In this document: one piece after another, positions 33,448 through 43,900 of the stretch
How positions within the stretch are numbered: the first letter of the stretch is position 1
Layout of the letters: each line of letters starts with the position of its first letter
Assembly (NCBI RefSeq): GCF_000010665.1
Contig: NC_012796.1
Span: 3,873,501-3,937,500 of the forward strand
Direction: 5' to 3'
DNA length: 64,000 bases
DNA from: Solidesulfovibrio magneticus RS-1
GTDB lineage: Bacteria; Desulfobacterota; Desulfovibrionia; Desulfovibrionales; Desulfovibrionaceae
The notes under the pieces: model-generated
What the model was told of the DNA's origin: nothing
What the model saw: the letters and a program-made list of their open reading frames with translations, nothing else
Databases searched by the model: none
Position numbers and translations under genes: made by a program

Positions 33448-33741
33448 CTACCAGCTGTTGCGACGAGGACGGTCGTTGTAGCCGCCGGCGCGGGGCTGGC
33501 GCTCTTCGGCCTCGTTGACCCGCAGGTCGCGGCCGCCAAAAGCCTTGCCGTTGAGGCCCTGCATGGCGGCGTCGGCGCCGTCGTCACCCATTTCCACAAA
33601 ACCGAAGCCGCGCAGACGGCCGGTTTCACGGTCCACGATCAGCTTGACCGAGGACACATCGCCGTAGGCGGCGAACAGGTCGCGGATTTCGTCTTCGTTG
33701 GTGGAAAAGGGCAGATTGCCGACATAGAGTTTCTTGGACAT
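33448..33741 (-). CDS. single-RRM RNA-binding protein
   Basis: 97 residues. RNP2 KLYVGNLPFS at the N-terminus and RNP1 RGFGFVEM near residues 46-53 give a complete RRM fold; the C-terminal 20 residues are Gly/Arg-rich (GGYNDRPRRN). Such small proteins resemble cyanobacterial and deltaproteobacterial cold-responsive RNA-binding proteins. Own terminator, so a single-gene unit. Confidence 0.93.
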   Translation of the reverse strand: MSKKLYVGNLPFSTNEDEIRDLFAAYGDVSSVKLIVDRETGRLRGFGFVEMGDDGADAAMQGLNGKAFGGRDLRVNEAEERQPRAGGYNDRPRRNSW

Positions 33742-33879
33742 CGCGTTGCGCTCCAGAGATTTCGGGCTAACTCTTCAAAGGTCGTCGGGAGCTTGCAAAC
33801 ACGCAGGTCCTCGGAGACTGGGAAAAAGACTTAGCCAACAATGTAAGATGGCGACACCTACGCATGGGGCGCACCGCTG

Positions 33880-34476
33880 TCAATGATTATTTCCGCAAAG
33901 CGCCGCGCCAAGCCCCTGCCAGTCGAGCTGCTGCAACAACCGGGTGTCGCGCAGCACCAATCGGTTTTGCAGCGCCGCCTCCCTGGCGTCGCTGTCCGTG
34001 ACCCCGTAAAAGGGCAACAGCACAGTAAAAGCCTGCAATTGGGCGATGCGCGGCAGCGGCAAAACGTCCTGAGGCCGCGTCACATCGGGACGCTCCCCCG
34101 CCAGACAGGGCGAGCCAAAAACAATGTATTCCCGGCAAGCCAGAGGCCGCAGCGGATACACCGCGCAGACGCCATCCACAAGAAACGGACAAGGCTCCTG
34201 GCGTTGCGCTAAAAGCGCCCGCCCCACCGCCAACGCCATGTCGCCGCGCAGATGGCTCAGGGCAAACCACCGCAGCCCCAGGATTTCAATGGTGGAGATC
34301 GGAATGAGCTGGCTGCAGCAGGCATGGCATCCGGCATGGCAACTCGGCGTGCGCCCAGAGGCCGCAACTCCCCGGGCAACTCCCCGGTCGAGAATGGAGC
34401 AGGCCTCGATCAGCGCCGTAAGCCAGGGCAGGCGCGGAGCGGCTTCACGCACCCGCCGAAACGACAGCACAGGCAT
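33880..34476 (-). CDS. YkgJ-family cysteine-cluster protein
   Basis: 198 residues. Cysteine motif CHAGCHACC near residues 46-54, followed by CPFLVDGVCAVYPLRPLACR, the CxxCxxCC layout of the family (possible Fe or Zn site). Function in cells unclear; some members are linked to protein modification. ATG at 34476, weak ribosome site. Promoter not identified. Confidence 0.8.
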   Translation of the reverse strand: MPVLSFRRVREAAPRLPWLTALIEACSILDRGVARGVAASGRTPSCHAGCHACCSQLIPISTIEILGLRWFALSHLRGDMALAVGRALLAQRQEPCPFLVDGVCAVYPLRPLACREYIVFGSPCLAGERPDVTRPQDVLPLPRIAQLQAFTVLLPFYGVTDSDAREAALQNRLVLRDTRLLQQLDWQGLGAALCGNNH

Positions 34477-34867
34477 AGTGCAACCACCCTACGTCACCAC
34501 ACAACAAAGTCAATGCCGCAGTTCGACAACACTTCACATGAAAAGGAGTGTTACACTGCAACAAAACGACAACGTATCGGCGGCATGAGAAAAGTACACT
34601 TTACGAACAGTCTGCTACACCGGGACGGAATCGTAAGCTGGCGACAAATACACAGCGCTGCACCCCGCAAAACCAGGCCCCATACCGACAAGCCTATGAA
34701 AACCTGTTTCACGCGCACGTAAAAAATCGGTGCGCATCTGCCGGCAGCCGACAAGCCCGCAGTTCACCGCGGCGGCGACACGGTGTGTCGGCGCTTTCCT
34801 TGCGTCTGTCCCTACAAAGAAGACTGAAAAATTTCTCGATATGCGGCTGACGACAGGCGATGGACAC
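34477..34867. other. intergenic stretch, no supported gene
   Basis: AT-richer than its neighbours. Short frames on both strands lack ribosome sites. It probably carries the promoter of the minus-strand cysteine-cluster gene. Confidence 0.5.
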
Positions 34868-34890
34868 AAAAAAGGGGCTTTCGCCCCTTT
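34868..34890 (-). terminator. terminator of the aminotransferase gene
   Basis: AAAGGGGC pairs with GCCCCTTT around a 4-base loop; the minus strand continues with TTTTTTG. Confidence 0.8.
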
Positions 34891-34909
34891 GTCAATCAGC
34901 TTGCGCCGG

Positions 34910-36091
34910 TCAGCCCCGAATGGCCCGGGCAAACCCCGCTTCTGAACGGTTGATGACCGCTTCGTCCACGCAAAAGGCCAGCCGGAAATAGCCCGGCATC
35001 CCAAAACCACGTCCCGGCACGGCCAGGACGCGTTCCTTGGCCAGACGATCCAGAAAAACCAGTTCGTCGGCGTCGGGCGACTTGGGGAAGAAGTAAAACG
35101 CACCGCGCGGCATGATGAACTCGTAGCCGGCCCGGGTCAGCACCCCGGCCATGGCCGCCCGGCGGCGCTCGTAGATGCCCCGGTCCACTTCCTGGCCCAA
35201 CGCCCGCAAGAGCAAGGCCTGGCCCACTGCCGGAGCGTTGACGAACCCCAGAATGCGGTTGGCGAAGACCAGCCCGGCCACGAGCTGCGCCCGGCCTTCC
35301 ATGAGCGGCGACACGACGACATAGCCCACCCGCTCGCCGGGCAGGGACAGGTTTTTAGAAAACGATCCGATGACCAGGGAATAGGGATACAACGGCAGCA
35401 CCGAGGGGACCTCCGCGCCGTCGTAGGCCAAGAACCGGTAGGGTTCGTCGGCCAACAGATAAATGGGGCGCTCGCGGCCGGCCGAGGCCCGGGTCAGCAT
35501 GGCGGCCAGTTCGGTGAGCGTCTCCTTGCTGTAGACCATGCCGGTGGGATTGTTGGGCGAATTGATCAGCACAACCCGGGTGCGCGGGGTGATGGCCGCC
35601 TCCATGGCCGCGATGTCCAGGTCGAAATCGGGTTTGGTGGGCACGGGTTTGAGAATCCCGCCGGAGTTGCCGGCATAGAAGCCGTACTCCACGAAATAGG
35701 GGTTCGGGCAGATGACCTCGTCGCCCGGGGTGAGGACGGCCCGGAAAAAGCAGTTGATGCCGCCGGCCGCGCCGCAGGTGAGGAGCAGATCCTCGGCGGC
35801 AATGGCGATGCCCTGCTCCTTGGAGAGGTGTTCGGCCAGGGCGGCCCGCACGGCCGGATAGCCGGGATTGGGCATGTAGCCGAAGGCAAAGGGCTTGTCC
35901 GCCTGTTCGGCCAGCTCGGCCAGGCACTCGCCGACCACGGCCGGCGGCGGCAGGTCGGGGTTGCCCAGCGAAAAGTCGCACACGGCGTCTTCGCCGTATT
36001 GTTTCTTGAGCTCCAGCCCGTGTTCGAAAATCTTGCGTATCCAGGCTCCGCCGGACAGGAATTGTTCCATTTGCTCGGTGACCAGTTTCAC
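34910..36091 (-). CDS. PLP-dependent class I/II aminotransferase
   Basis: 393 residues, GTG start at 36091 chosen because GGAGGG lies six bases upstream. Fold-type I motifs: GNPDLPPP, a Tyr/Asn-rich PNPYFVEYGFY, SPNNPTGMVYS, ADEPYRFLAYD, and the PLP lysine in SFSKNLSLPGERVGY; C-terminal Arg in GYFRLAF. Probably transfers amino groups to keto acids such as pyruvate; substrate not evident. Divergent from the U32 gene. Confidence 0.93.
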   Translation of the reverse strand: MKLVTEQMEQFLSGGAWIRKIFEHGLELKKQYGEDAVCDFSLGNPDLPPPAVVGECLAELAEQADKPFAFGYMPNPGYPAVRAALAEHLSKEQGIAIAAEDLLLTCGAAGGINCFFRAVLTPGDEVICPNPYFVEYGFYAGNSGGILKPVPTKPDFDLDIAAMEAAITPRTRVVLINSPNNPTGMVYSKETLTELAAMLTRASAGRERPIYLLADEPYRFLAYDGAEVPSVLPLYPYSLVIGSFSKNLSLPGERVGYVVVSPLMEGRAQLVAGLVFANRILGFVNAPAVGQALLLRALGQEVDRGIYERRRAAMAGVLTRAGYEFIMPRGAFYFFPKSPDADELVFLDRLAKERVLAVPGRGFGMPGYFRLAFCVDEAVINRSEAGFARAIRG

Positions 36092-36277
36092 GGCCGACCC
36101 TCCAAAAAAAGTGTCCGGCGAGCATGGCGCAAAAACTGAAGTGACGCAATATGGTAACGAGATCGGCGGCGTTTCGCGGGAGACTAGAAAAAAATAATTC
36201 CCTCCCGGGAACGTTTGGTTTACAGTTCTCGCCTCACGGCGTTCCCTGCCGCTAATCCCTATCTTCGCGAGACTCCC

Positions 36278-38260
36278 ATGACCGAGGCGAAAAAGCCTGA
36301 AATCCTTGCCCCAGCGGGCGATCCCTATTCGTTTCTGGCGGCCGTCGCCGCCGGAGCCGACGCCGTCTACTGCGGCCTCAAACATTTCTCCGCCCGCATG
36401 CTGGCCCGCAACTTCTCCACCTCCGAGCTGGCCGCCCTGGCCGAAATGGCCCGGGGCCGCAACGTGCGCACCTACGTCGCCATCAACACCCTGCTCAAGC
36501 CCGACGAGGCCGACAAGGCCGGACGCCTGATCTCGCGCCTGGCCGCCGACGTCGGACCCGACGCGCTCATCGTCCAGGACCTGGGCGTGGCCGCCGTGGC
36601 CCGGCAGGCCGGCTACAAGGGCGAACTGCACCTGTCCACCCTGGCCAACGTCAGCAGCCCGTCGGGCCTGGCCACCCTGCCCGCCTACTCCTTTTCCCGG
36701 GTGGTGCTGCCGCGCGAACTGACCGTTGACGAGATGCGCGAGATGGCCGAGGCCGCGCCCCAGGGCCTTTCCCTGGAAGCCTTTGTCCACGGCGCACTGT
36801 GCTACAATGTTTCGGGGCGCTGCTACTGGAGCAGCTACCTCGGCGGCAAGTCGGGCCTGCGCGGCCGCTGCGTCCAGCCCTGCCGACGCATCTACGACCA
36901 CCGGGGCCAAAAGGGCCGCTATTTCTCCTGCCAGGATTTGAGCCTCGATGTGCTCACCAAGGCCCTGCTCACCATCCCCGAGATCACGGCCTGGAAGATC
37001 GAGGGCCGCAAGAAAGGCCCGCACTACGTCTACCATACCGTGGCCGCCTACAAACTTTTGCGCGACGCCGCCGACGACACCTCGGCCAAGAAGATGGCCG
37101 CCAGCTTCCTGGAACAGGCCCTCGGCCGGCCCGGCACCAACTACAACTTCCTGCCCCAGCGGCCGAAAAACCCCATCGACACCAAGGAGCGCACCGGCTC
37201 GGGCATGCCCGCCGGCAAGCTCACCCGGGGCATCAAGAGCGGCCAGTGGAACCTGTCCACCCGGGTGGGCCTCATGCCCGGCGACCTGCTGCGGGTGGGC
37301 TTCGAGGACGAACCCGGCCACCGCGTGGTCAAGGTGACCCGCACCGTGCCCAAGGGCGGCCGGCTCACGCTCACCTTTGACGGCCCGGACAACAAGCCCG
37401 AGTCCGGCATCCCGGTCTTTCTGATCGACCGCCGCGACCCGGCCCTGGCCGCCAAGATCGCGCCCCTGGAAGCCGCCCTGGACAAGATCACCCCGCGCGA
37501 GGCCAAGCCGTCGGAATTCGTGGCCAAAATGCCCAAGCCGGCCAAGCCGTTTCGCAGCGAGCCGCTGTCGCTTAGCGTGTGGCGGCATCCCGACATGCGC
37601 AAGGAAAAGAGCCCCTTTGGCGTGTGGATCTCCACCCATCGGGCCCAGAACCTGCCCCTTGGCCGGGCGGCCATGGTCTGGTGGTGGCTGCCGCCGGTCA
37701 TCTGGCCCGACGAGGAAAGCGAATTTAAAAGCCTCATCGCCGCCATCGTCAGCCGGGGCGGCAAGCGCTTTGTCTTAAACGCCCCCTGGCAGACCGGCCT
37801 GTTCCCGGCCGGGGCCAAGGGCCTGGACTTCTGGGCCGGCCCGTTTTGCAACGTGGCCAACCCCCTGGCCCTGGGCGAACTGGCCCGCAACGGCTTTTAC
37901 GGCGCGTTCGTCTCGCCGGAGCTGTCGGGCGAAGACCTGCTCGGCCTGCCCAAAACCTCGCCGATCCCCCTGGGCATCGTGGCCAAGGGCGCCTGGCCCC
38001 TTGGGCTGTCGCGGGTGCTCTCGGGCGAGGTCAAAACCTGCCTGCCCGTCATCAGCCCCAAGGAAGAGGGCCTTTGGGCCGTCAAGTACGACCGCACCTA
38101 TTGGCTGTATGCCAACTGGGAAGTGGACCTCTACCGCCACCGCGAGGCCCTGGTGCAGGCCGGCTACTGCGTGTTCGTGGACCTGCGCGAGCCTCTGCCC
38201 AAGGAAGTGAACCGGCGCGACCGCACCAGCCACTTCAACTGGGAAATCGGGTTGTTGTAA
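36278..38260 (+). CDS. U32 family peptidase-like protein (RlhA/YdcP-like)
   Basis: 660 residues from the ATG at 36278 (MTEAKKPEILAPAGDPYSF). The U32 signature is complete: FVHGALCYNVSGRCYWSSY, then LRGRCVQPCRRIY with conserved cysteines. Some U32 proteins, such as RlhA, hydroxylate 23S rRNA rather than cleave peptides, so the true role is open. Its TAA overlaps the ATG of the next gene (TAATG), so the two are co-translated. Confidence 0.88.
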   Translation: MTEAKKPEILAPAGDPYSFLAAVAAGADAVYCGLKHFSARMLARNFSTSELAALAEMARGRNVRTYVAINTLLKPDEADKAGRLISRLAADVGPDALIVQDLGVAAVARQAGYKGELHLSTLANVSSPSGLATLPAYSFSRVVLPRELTVDEMREMAEAAPQGLSLEAFVHGALCYNVSGRCYWSSYLGGKSGLRGRCVQPCRRIYDHRGQKGRYFSCQDLSLDVLTKALLTIPEITAWKIEGRKKGPHYVYHTVAAYKLLRDAADDTSAKKMAASFLEQALGRPGTNYNFLPQRPKNPIDTKERTGSGMPAGKLTRGIKSGQWNLSTRVGLMPGDLLRVGFEDEPGHRVVKVTRTVPKGGRLTLTFDGPDNKPESGIPVFLIDRRDPALAAKIAPLEAALDKITPREAKPSEFVAKMPKPAKPFRSEPLSLSVWRHPDMRKEKSPFGVWISTHRAQNLPLGRAAMVWWWLPPVIWPDEESEFKSLIAAIVSRGGKRFVLNAPWQTGLFPAGAKGLDFWAGPFCNVANPLALGELARNGFYGAFVSPELSGEDLLGLPKTSPIPLGIVAKGAWPLGLSRVLSGEVKTCLPVISPKEEGLWAVKYDRTYWLYANWEVDLYRHREALVQAGYCVFVDLREPLPKEVNRRDRTSHFNWEIGLL

Positions 38261-39477
38261 TGGCGCGGCCGGCCAAGCTCTGCATCGCCATGGTGGGGCT
38301 GCCGGCCATGGGCAAGTCCACTGTCGCGGCCAAGATCAAGGAAAACCTCGAAAAAGACGACATCAAGGTCGGCATCTTCAACAACGGCGACGTGCGCCGG
38401 CGCATGGTCGCCGGCAACACCTCCCATGCCGGCTTCTACAACCCGGACAATACCGACGCGGCGGCGCTTCGCGAACGCATCGCCGCCGTCAGCATCGCCG
38501 AGGCCAAGGCCTACCTGACGGCCGAAGGCCAGATCGCCATCCTCGACGCCACCAACGTCTCCCGCAAACGGCGGGAGACGTTGCGGCAGCACCTGGCTCC
38601 CCATCCCATCCTGTTTATTGAGTGCATCAACGACGATCCTGAACTGCTGGCCCTGTCCGTGGCCCGCAAGACCCGGCTGCCGGAATTCGCCCACCTGCCC
38701 CAGGATGAAGCGGCCAAAAGCTTTTTCTCGCGCATCGGCTACTACCGCCACATCTACGCCCCGGCCGACGAGGCCGACAACCTCGTGCGCCTGGACACCC
38801 TCAACAACCGCATCATCGCCGAACGCGTCCATTCCGACGTGCCCCACTACGGCCGCATCCGTGACCTGCTCATGTCGGACTGGATCAAAAACCTCTTTCT
38901 CGTGCGCCACGCCGAAAGCGAGTATAACCTGGAAAACCGCGTCGGCGGCGATTCCGGGCTGACCGAAAAAGGCCGGCGCATGGCCTGGGCTCTGTCTCGC
39001 CACTTCATCGGCACGCCGCTGCCCTACGTCTTTACGAGCACGCTCACGCGCACCCGGGAGATGGCCGAACCCCTGCTGGAAACCCGCAAGGGCACGACCA
39101 TCCACCATGCCTTCAAGGAGTTCGACGAGATCGACGTTGGCGAATGCGATGGGCTAAGCTATACAGAGATGGAGCGTGCACGACCGGAACTCTTTGCCGC
39201 CCGGGCGCGCAACAAATACAACTTCGTCTACCCCGGCGGCGAAGGCTACGCCACCATGGCCGGCCGGGTGTATCGCGGCATCAAGAAAGCCATCTACCTG
39301 AGCGGCAACTCCGAATACATCATGATTATCGGCCATCAGGCCGTCAACCGCATGATCCTCTCGGACTTCCTGTTCCGCCGCGCCGAAGACGTGCCCTATA
39401 TTTTTATCCCCCAGGACAAGTACTTCCACATCGTCTCGACCCAAAGCAAGAAGCTGTTCGAATTGCGCAAGTTTTAG
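38260..39477 (+). CDS. bifunctional 6-phosphofructo-2-kinase/fructose-2,6-bisphosphatase-like enzyme
   Basis: 405 residues. N-terminal kinase half with P-loop VGLPAMGKSTVA, then FNNGDVRRRMV and DATNVSRKRR, as in eukaryotic PFK-2. C-terminal half is a histidine phosphatase: FLVRHAESEYNLENRVGGD, a Glu in EIDVGECDGLSY and IIGHQAVNRM, with the RHG-type His near 217. In eukaryotes these control glycolysis through fructose 2,6-bisphosphate; bacterial examples are uncommon. Translation is coupled to the U32 gene. Confidence 0.88.
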   Translation: MARPAKLCIAMVGLPAMGKSTVAAKIKENLEKDDIKVGIFNNGDVRRRMVAGNTSHAGFYNPDNTDAAALRERIAAVSIAEAKAYLTAEGQIAILDATNVSRKRRETLRQHLAPHPILFIECINDDPELLALSVARKTRLPEFAHLPQDEAAKSFFSRIGYYRHIYAPADEADNLVRLDTLNNRIIAERVHSDVPHYGRIRDLLMSDWIKNLFLVRHAESEYNLENRVGGDSGLTEKGRRMAWALSRHFIGTPLPYVFTSTLTRTREMAEPLLETRKGTTIHHAFKEFDEIDVGECDGLSYTEMERARPELFAARARNKYNFVYPGGEGYATMAGRVYRGIKKAIYLSGNSEYIMIIGHQAVNRMILSDFLFRRAEDVPYIFIPQDKYFHIVSTQSKKLFELRKF

Positions 39478-39516
39478 GGAAACAGGGACAGGAACGAAGG
39501 AGAGGAAGAGGAAGAT

Positions 39517-39568
39517 GCCTCCGGCGGCTGGGGGCCTGAGGCCCCCAGACCCCCCACTTGGAAAAAGG
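39517..39568. repeat. 3' palindromic element, copy A (after the PFK-2-like gene)
   Basis: Core hairpin CTGGGGGCC-TGA-GGCCCCCAG (39528-39548), flanked by GCCTCCGGCGG and ACCCCCC. It begins 40 bases after the stop. Same orientation relative to its gene as copies B-D. Confidence 0.85.
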
Positions 39569-40100
39569 TTTATAAGGGGAGCGCAGGATTGATACGACCT
39601 TGCCTTCTCCGCCGGGGGATGACCGACCCCTTGCAAAGGGGGCAAGGGAGCGACCCTGTCGCCGGACCGTGCACGGCCGGGGACGCCGCCCACCGCAACG
39701 TGCGCCTCTTGCCCCGCTGATCACGCAACGCGGCGCAACGGCGTCCCTTGCCCTCCCGCCTGTTCCCAGCCCGACATCCCCGCGCCCTTCCCGCCGCCCC
39801 CTTCCCCTGTCCAGCCGCTGCGCCTCCCCGGAAACCCTCCCGGAGGCCATCAGGATTTTGGAGAAACGCGATAAGAACACCACCTCGCCATGCCCAAAGC
39901 CACCCTGAACAGCACAGCACTATCTCCACAAAGCATTACCACCGAAAGCAACTCATCCGTAACAATCAAATTTCGAACGAATTAATAAACGGATAAAAAT
40001 ACTGCATCAGTCACGCAACAATAATCATACCTACAGATGTGCACACTTAAATTTACAGCACGACACCAAAAATGCCACGGACGTCACACATACCCCCAGG
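39569..40100. other. AT-rich upstream stretch
   Basis: No supported gene. Composition falls sharply from about 39,900 onward, as in a promoter-rich zone before the Ser-rich protein gene. Confidence 0.5.
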
Positions 40101-40130
40101 TTACACACGAATAAAAATAATTTCTATATA
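40101..40130 (+). promoter_or_regulatory. candidate promoter of the Ser-rich protein
   Basis: TTACAC, an 18-base AT-rich spacer and TATATA, about 70 bases before the ATG at 40198. Confidence 0.4.
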
Positions 40131-40197
40131 AACTTCCCCGCTCGTGGGCCGATAAGGCAGGCAGACGTCAACCTTGCCTTGCAAGAGGAGAATCACC

Positions 40198-40695
40198 ATG
40201 AGCACGGATCTCATCAGCAATTCGTACAGCAGCACGACCACGTCCCTGAGCAGCCTGATCAGCTCGTCGAGCACCAACTCCACCGAATCCTCGGCCACGG
40301 ACAGCCTGGCCTCGGGGCTGTCCATCAAGGGCGACGGCGGCGACTTTTCCAAGGGGGCCAAGGCCATGCAGCAGCTCAAGGACTTGGCCAGCTCCGACCC
40401 GGACAAGTTCAAGGAAGTGACCCAGCAGATTTCCGACAAGCTCTCCGAAGCGGCGGACAGTGCGTCCGATTCCAACACGGCCAAGATGCTGTCCTCCATG
40501 GCGGAGCAATTCGCCTCGGCGTCCTCGTCGGGGTCCATGGATTCCCTGACCCCGCCCTCGCCCCCGTCCGGCGGCAATGGCGCCCAGGGCCAGGCGGCCC
40601 AACAATACGCCAAGCAAAGCGGCGACAATCCCATGGCCACCATGGACAGCATCGTGTCCAGCGCCCTGTCCGGCGTCGGGTCCACCGAGGCCTAG
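40198..40695 (+). CDS. Ser/Thr-rich small protein of unknown function
   Basis: 165 residues from the ATG at 40198 with AGAGGAG upstream. The first ~50 residues are strongly Ser/Thr-rich (SYSSTTTSLSSLISSSSTNS); then a predicted helical middle (AMQQLKDLASSDPDKFKEV; DKLSEAADSASDSNTAKML) and a Pro/Gly-rich segment near 120-135. No signal peptide, membrane helix or cysteine. The unstructured polar N-terminus is like that of some secreted or surface-associated proteins, but no export signal is recognized. Own promoter and terminator. Confidence 0.75.
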   Translation: MSTDLISNSYSSTTTSLSSLISSSSTNSTESSATDSLASGLSIKGDGGDFSKGAKAMQQLKDLASSDPDKFKEVTQQISDKLSEAADSASDSNTAKMLSSMAEQFASASSSGSMDSLTPPSPPSGGNGAQGQAAQQYAKQSGDNPMATMDSIVSSALSGVGSTEA

Positions 40696-40819
40696 CGTCG
40701 CTCCCGCGACGGCGCTAGGTATCACCACGGAAGCAGACGCAATTTTTTGAGGTTGCCGCGAACACGCGACATGACCGCTTCGAGGCTGCGACGCCCAGGC
40801 CCGACGACCGTTCAAGAGA

Positions 40820-40860
40820 AAGCGCCCCGCCTCCCGGCTTGACCGGAAGGCGGGGCGCTT
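40820..40860 (+). terminator. terminator of the Ser-rich protein gene
   Basis: AAGCGCCCCGCC pairs with GGCGGGGCGCTT, further pairs (CCGG/CCGG) inside; ends CGTTGTTT. Confidence 0.75.
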
Positions 40861-40908
40861 CGTTGTTTGGGCCCAAGCGACCAAGGCCCGCCGAAATCCC
40901 TTTACCCC

Positions 40909-40960
40909 CTTTCTTCAGTCGGGGGGGCTGGGGGCCTCAGGCCCCCAGCCGCCGGAGGCA
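40909..40960. repeat. 3' palindromic element, copy B
   Basis: Core hairpin at 40928-40948, identical palindrome to copies A, C and D (in the other orientation to A). It lies 25 bases beyond the stop of the minus-strand gene at 40986, with the conserved CTTTACCCCCTTTC tract on its far side. Confidence 0.85.
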
Positions 40961-40985
40961 TCCCCCCCTTTTCTCTCCACCACCC

Positions 40986-43900
40986 CTACAGCCCCCCCAG
41001 CCGGACGTCTCGTCCCAGCAGCGCGTTCTCCAGGGTCAGCGCCTCGGCAGGCGGGTGGCGGTGGGCGAGTTCCTGGAGATCGTCGAGGTAGCGCCGGGCG
41101 TGGCTCAAATAAAACGACAGGGCCGGGGCGAACTTGCGCCCGACCAGCCCTTCGATGAAAAGCCGGCTGATCTCGCGTTCGCGCAGCAGCACGTACTGGG
41201 ACAGCAGAAACATGCGCCGCTCTTCGGCCGACATGGAGCGCATGGCCCGGGAGAGCACTGTGCGGGCGCGGGGCTGATACATCCAGAAATAGAGAAAATC
41301 CAAGGCGTTGACGATGACGATCTTGTCCAGATCACCCTTCTGGGAGCCGATGGAATTGATGAACTCCTTGGGCGTCTCCAGGAGTTTGGCCACGTCGTCG
41401 CTGGGATAGAGCAGCTCCAGCAACGAATAGGTGTCGTAGAGCTGCTTGAATTTTTCGCGGTAGTCGCGAAGGCGCATGCGCACGTATTTCGAGCGGTCGG
41501 CCAGGCCTTCGATGCCGGCGGCCACGCAGTCCGAGGCGAATTTGGAGACGATGGCGGCAAAGGGCTCAAGCGCCGGCTCGGGATCGGGCAGGCCGCCCTG
41601 GATGAGCAGCCAGGCCAGGCCTTGGTTGAGGCCATAGGCCAGAGGGATGGACAGCACGGACCGGAAGAGGTTGCCCACGGCCGCCGACTTGGGCAGCCCG
41701 CGCAGCAGGTTGTGGCTGGCCAGATACAGGCCGTTGGCCACGGCCATGCAAGCAAAAAGCACAAGCGGCGCGCTGGAGGTGGTGACGCCAAAGCCCTGCC
41801 CCAGGAGCAGCGTGCGCACCACGATATCCAAAAGCGGCACGGAAAAGCCCGTGAACATGAGCGAATCGGCCAAGCGGTCGAAGCTCACGTAGTCTTTCCA
41901 GGTTAAAAGCGGCGAGCGGCGCAGGCCGCCGCAGCCGAGCACCGCCTGGATGACGTTGCGCACGCCCGTGATGCCAAACCAGATGAAAGGCCCCATCCAG
42001 GCCAGGACCCACCAGGAGTTGATGCTGGCAAACGAAGCGGCGGCCACGGCAAAGCCCAGGCCGATTTTCAGCACGTTCTTGATGGTGTTGCTCAGATACC
42101 GCCAGGACAGCCCCAAGGGCCGGCGCAAGGCCTCGGCCCGGGCCAGCCAGCGCTGGCTGGCTTTTTGCTGGATGCCACCCAGGGTGTGGATGTTGGCGGT
42201 TTGCGGCGTGGCCTTGAAATAGCGCTTGCCCACCCACTCCAGCACGTAGCGGTAGCCGGCCAGCCGCAGACCGGGCAGACCTCGCAGGAACCGGAAGAAC
42301 CGGGCCGAGAGGTCGCTTGAGAATTCGTCGGGCAGCGTGCTCACCCGGGGCGAGACAGCCACACCCACGGGGATGGCCCGGCGCAGACTCGTCCCGGGGC
42401 GTTTTTCGCGGCGGGCCAGCCGCTTGCGGGTCCGGGCCGGCAGGGTGTCGGCCACCACCAGCCCCATGCCGTGGCAGCGGGTGGACTGGCCGGTGGAGTC
42501 GGTGCCAATGCGGGCCGAAAGCGGCCGGGCACGGTAGGCGGCGGCGATGGCGGCCACGTCGCGGCGCAAATCGCGCAGGCTGGCGGCGGTTTCGGCGTCG
42601 CCGTCGGCTTCGGCCGTATCGGCGGTGCGGTTTATGAGGCGCTTTAAGGCCACCACGTTGCCGGCGTTGACAATGGAAATAAGGGCCAGGGCGTCGCCGC
42701 CGTCGCCGCCGCCGGTTTCGAAGACGCGCAGATTGAAGGCGTCGCAGCCGGTGATGTCGCCGCGACAGGCGAAAAGGGCCAGCAGCACGTCGGCAAAGGG
42801 CATTTCGGCCGTGCACAGGGCCAGGCTGTTGCCGACATGCAGGGTGTGTATGCGGCGGGCCAGCTCGGCCACGTCCACGGTCAGGCGTTCGGGCAAGGCC
42901 TCGCCGTCTTGGGGGGCCTCGGGCGGGACGATGTCCGGGTTGGCGGCCGGGGACAGGTAGTCGTCCAAGAGCGACTCCACGTCCAGGCTGTCGCGTTCGG
43001 CCAAAAGCGGACAGGCGTTGCCAGCGGCCGCCGCGTCCAGGGTATCGCCGGCCCGAGCGTCAAGCAGCGGGGCCAGGGCGTCGCGGATGAACCGGGCCAG
43101 ATGGAGCAGGCTGGCCTGGCCCGAGCCCACGAAGGCCAGGAACTCTTCGTGATCAAGGGGCGGCAGGTCGAGGCCGTAGCGGTCGCGGATGGTTTGGCGG
43201 TGGCGGGCGTTGAAGGCGGCCAGCACGGCCAGGACATGGCGCTGCTCCCGAAGCGACAGTTCGAAGCCCTCACGCATGAATTCGCGCACCCCGGGCTTTT
43301 TGAGAAACGCGGCGAAATCCTCGGGCCGAGTAAAACCGCGCGGGGACCAGACGAGCTTGACGTGGCCGCCGCGATGGCGGGCCAAGCATTCGATGCCGAT
43401 GTCCACGCGCATATCCATGATGGCGGCGGCTTCCAGCAGCTCGGCGGCGGTCTCCGGGCGCACGAAATGGTAGTGGATGACGGTGAGCCGCCGGATGCCC
43501 TTGATCCAGGCGTCCATGATGAGATGGGTGGGTGATTTGCGGCCCTTGGTGTTGGCGTCGTGGACGTGGTCGTCAAAGGCGATCTGGTTCCACTCCTCGG
43601 GCATTTCCAGGAGATGGTACTCGGCCAGGAGCTTTCGCACCACACGTGGCCGGCCGGACACGGCACTGCGGAAATCGTGGGCCAGCTCCAGCTGGCGGCG
43701 CGGGGTGTCCCGGGAGCGCACCAGCTCCTTCATGATCTGCAGCAGCACCCGGGCAGTGTTTTTCTCCAGCCCTGATTCGGCCGCGGCCATGACCTCGTCA
43801 CGCAGCGACCGCAAGGCGGTCAGCCGGTCGCCGGCCATGCCGGCTTCCAGGGACCCGAGCAGGTGGATGACGGCGTAGGCGATGCGCAGCCCCTTGGGCG

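Noticed and set aside
36092-37639. Long minus-strand extension of the aminotransferase frame to 909 codons
   Set aside because: It lies opposite the U32 gene; the GTG at 36091 has the ribosome site and starts the family-like sequence.
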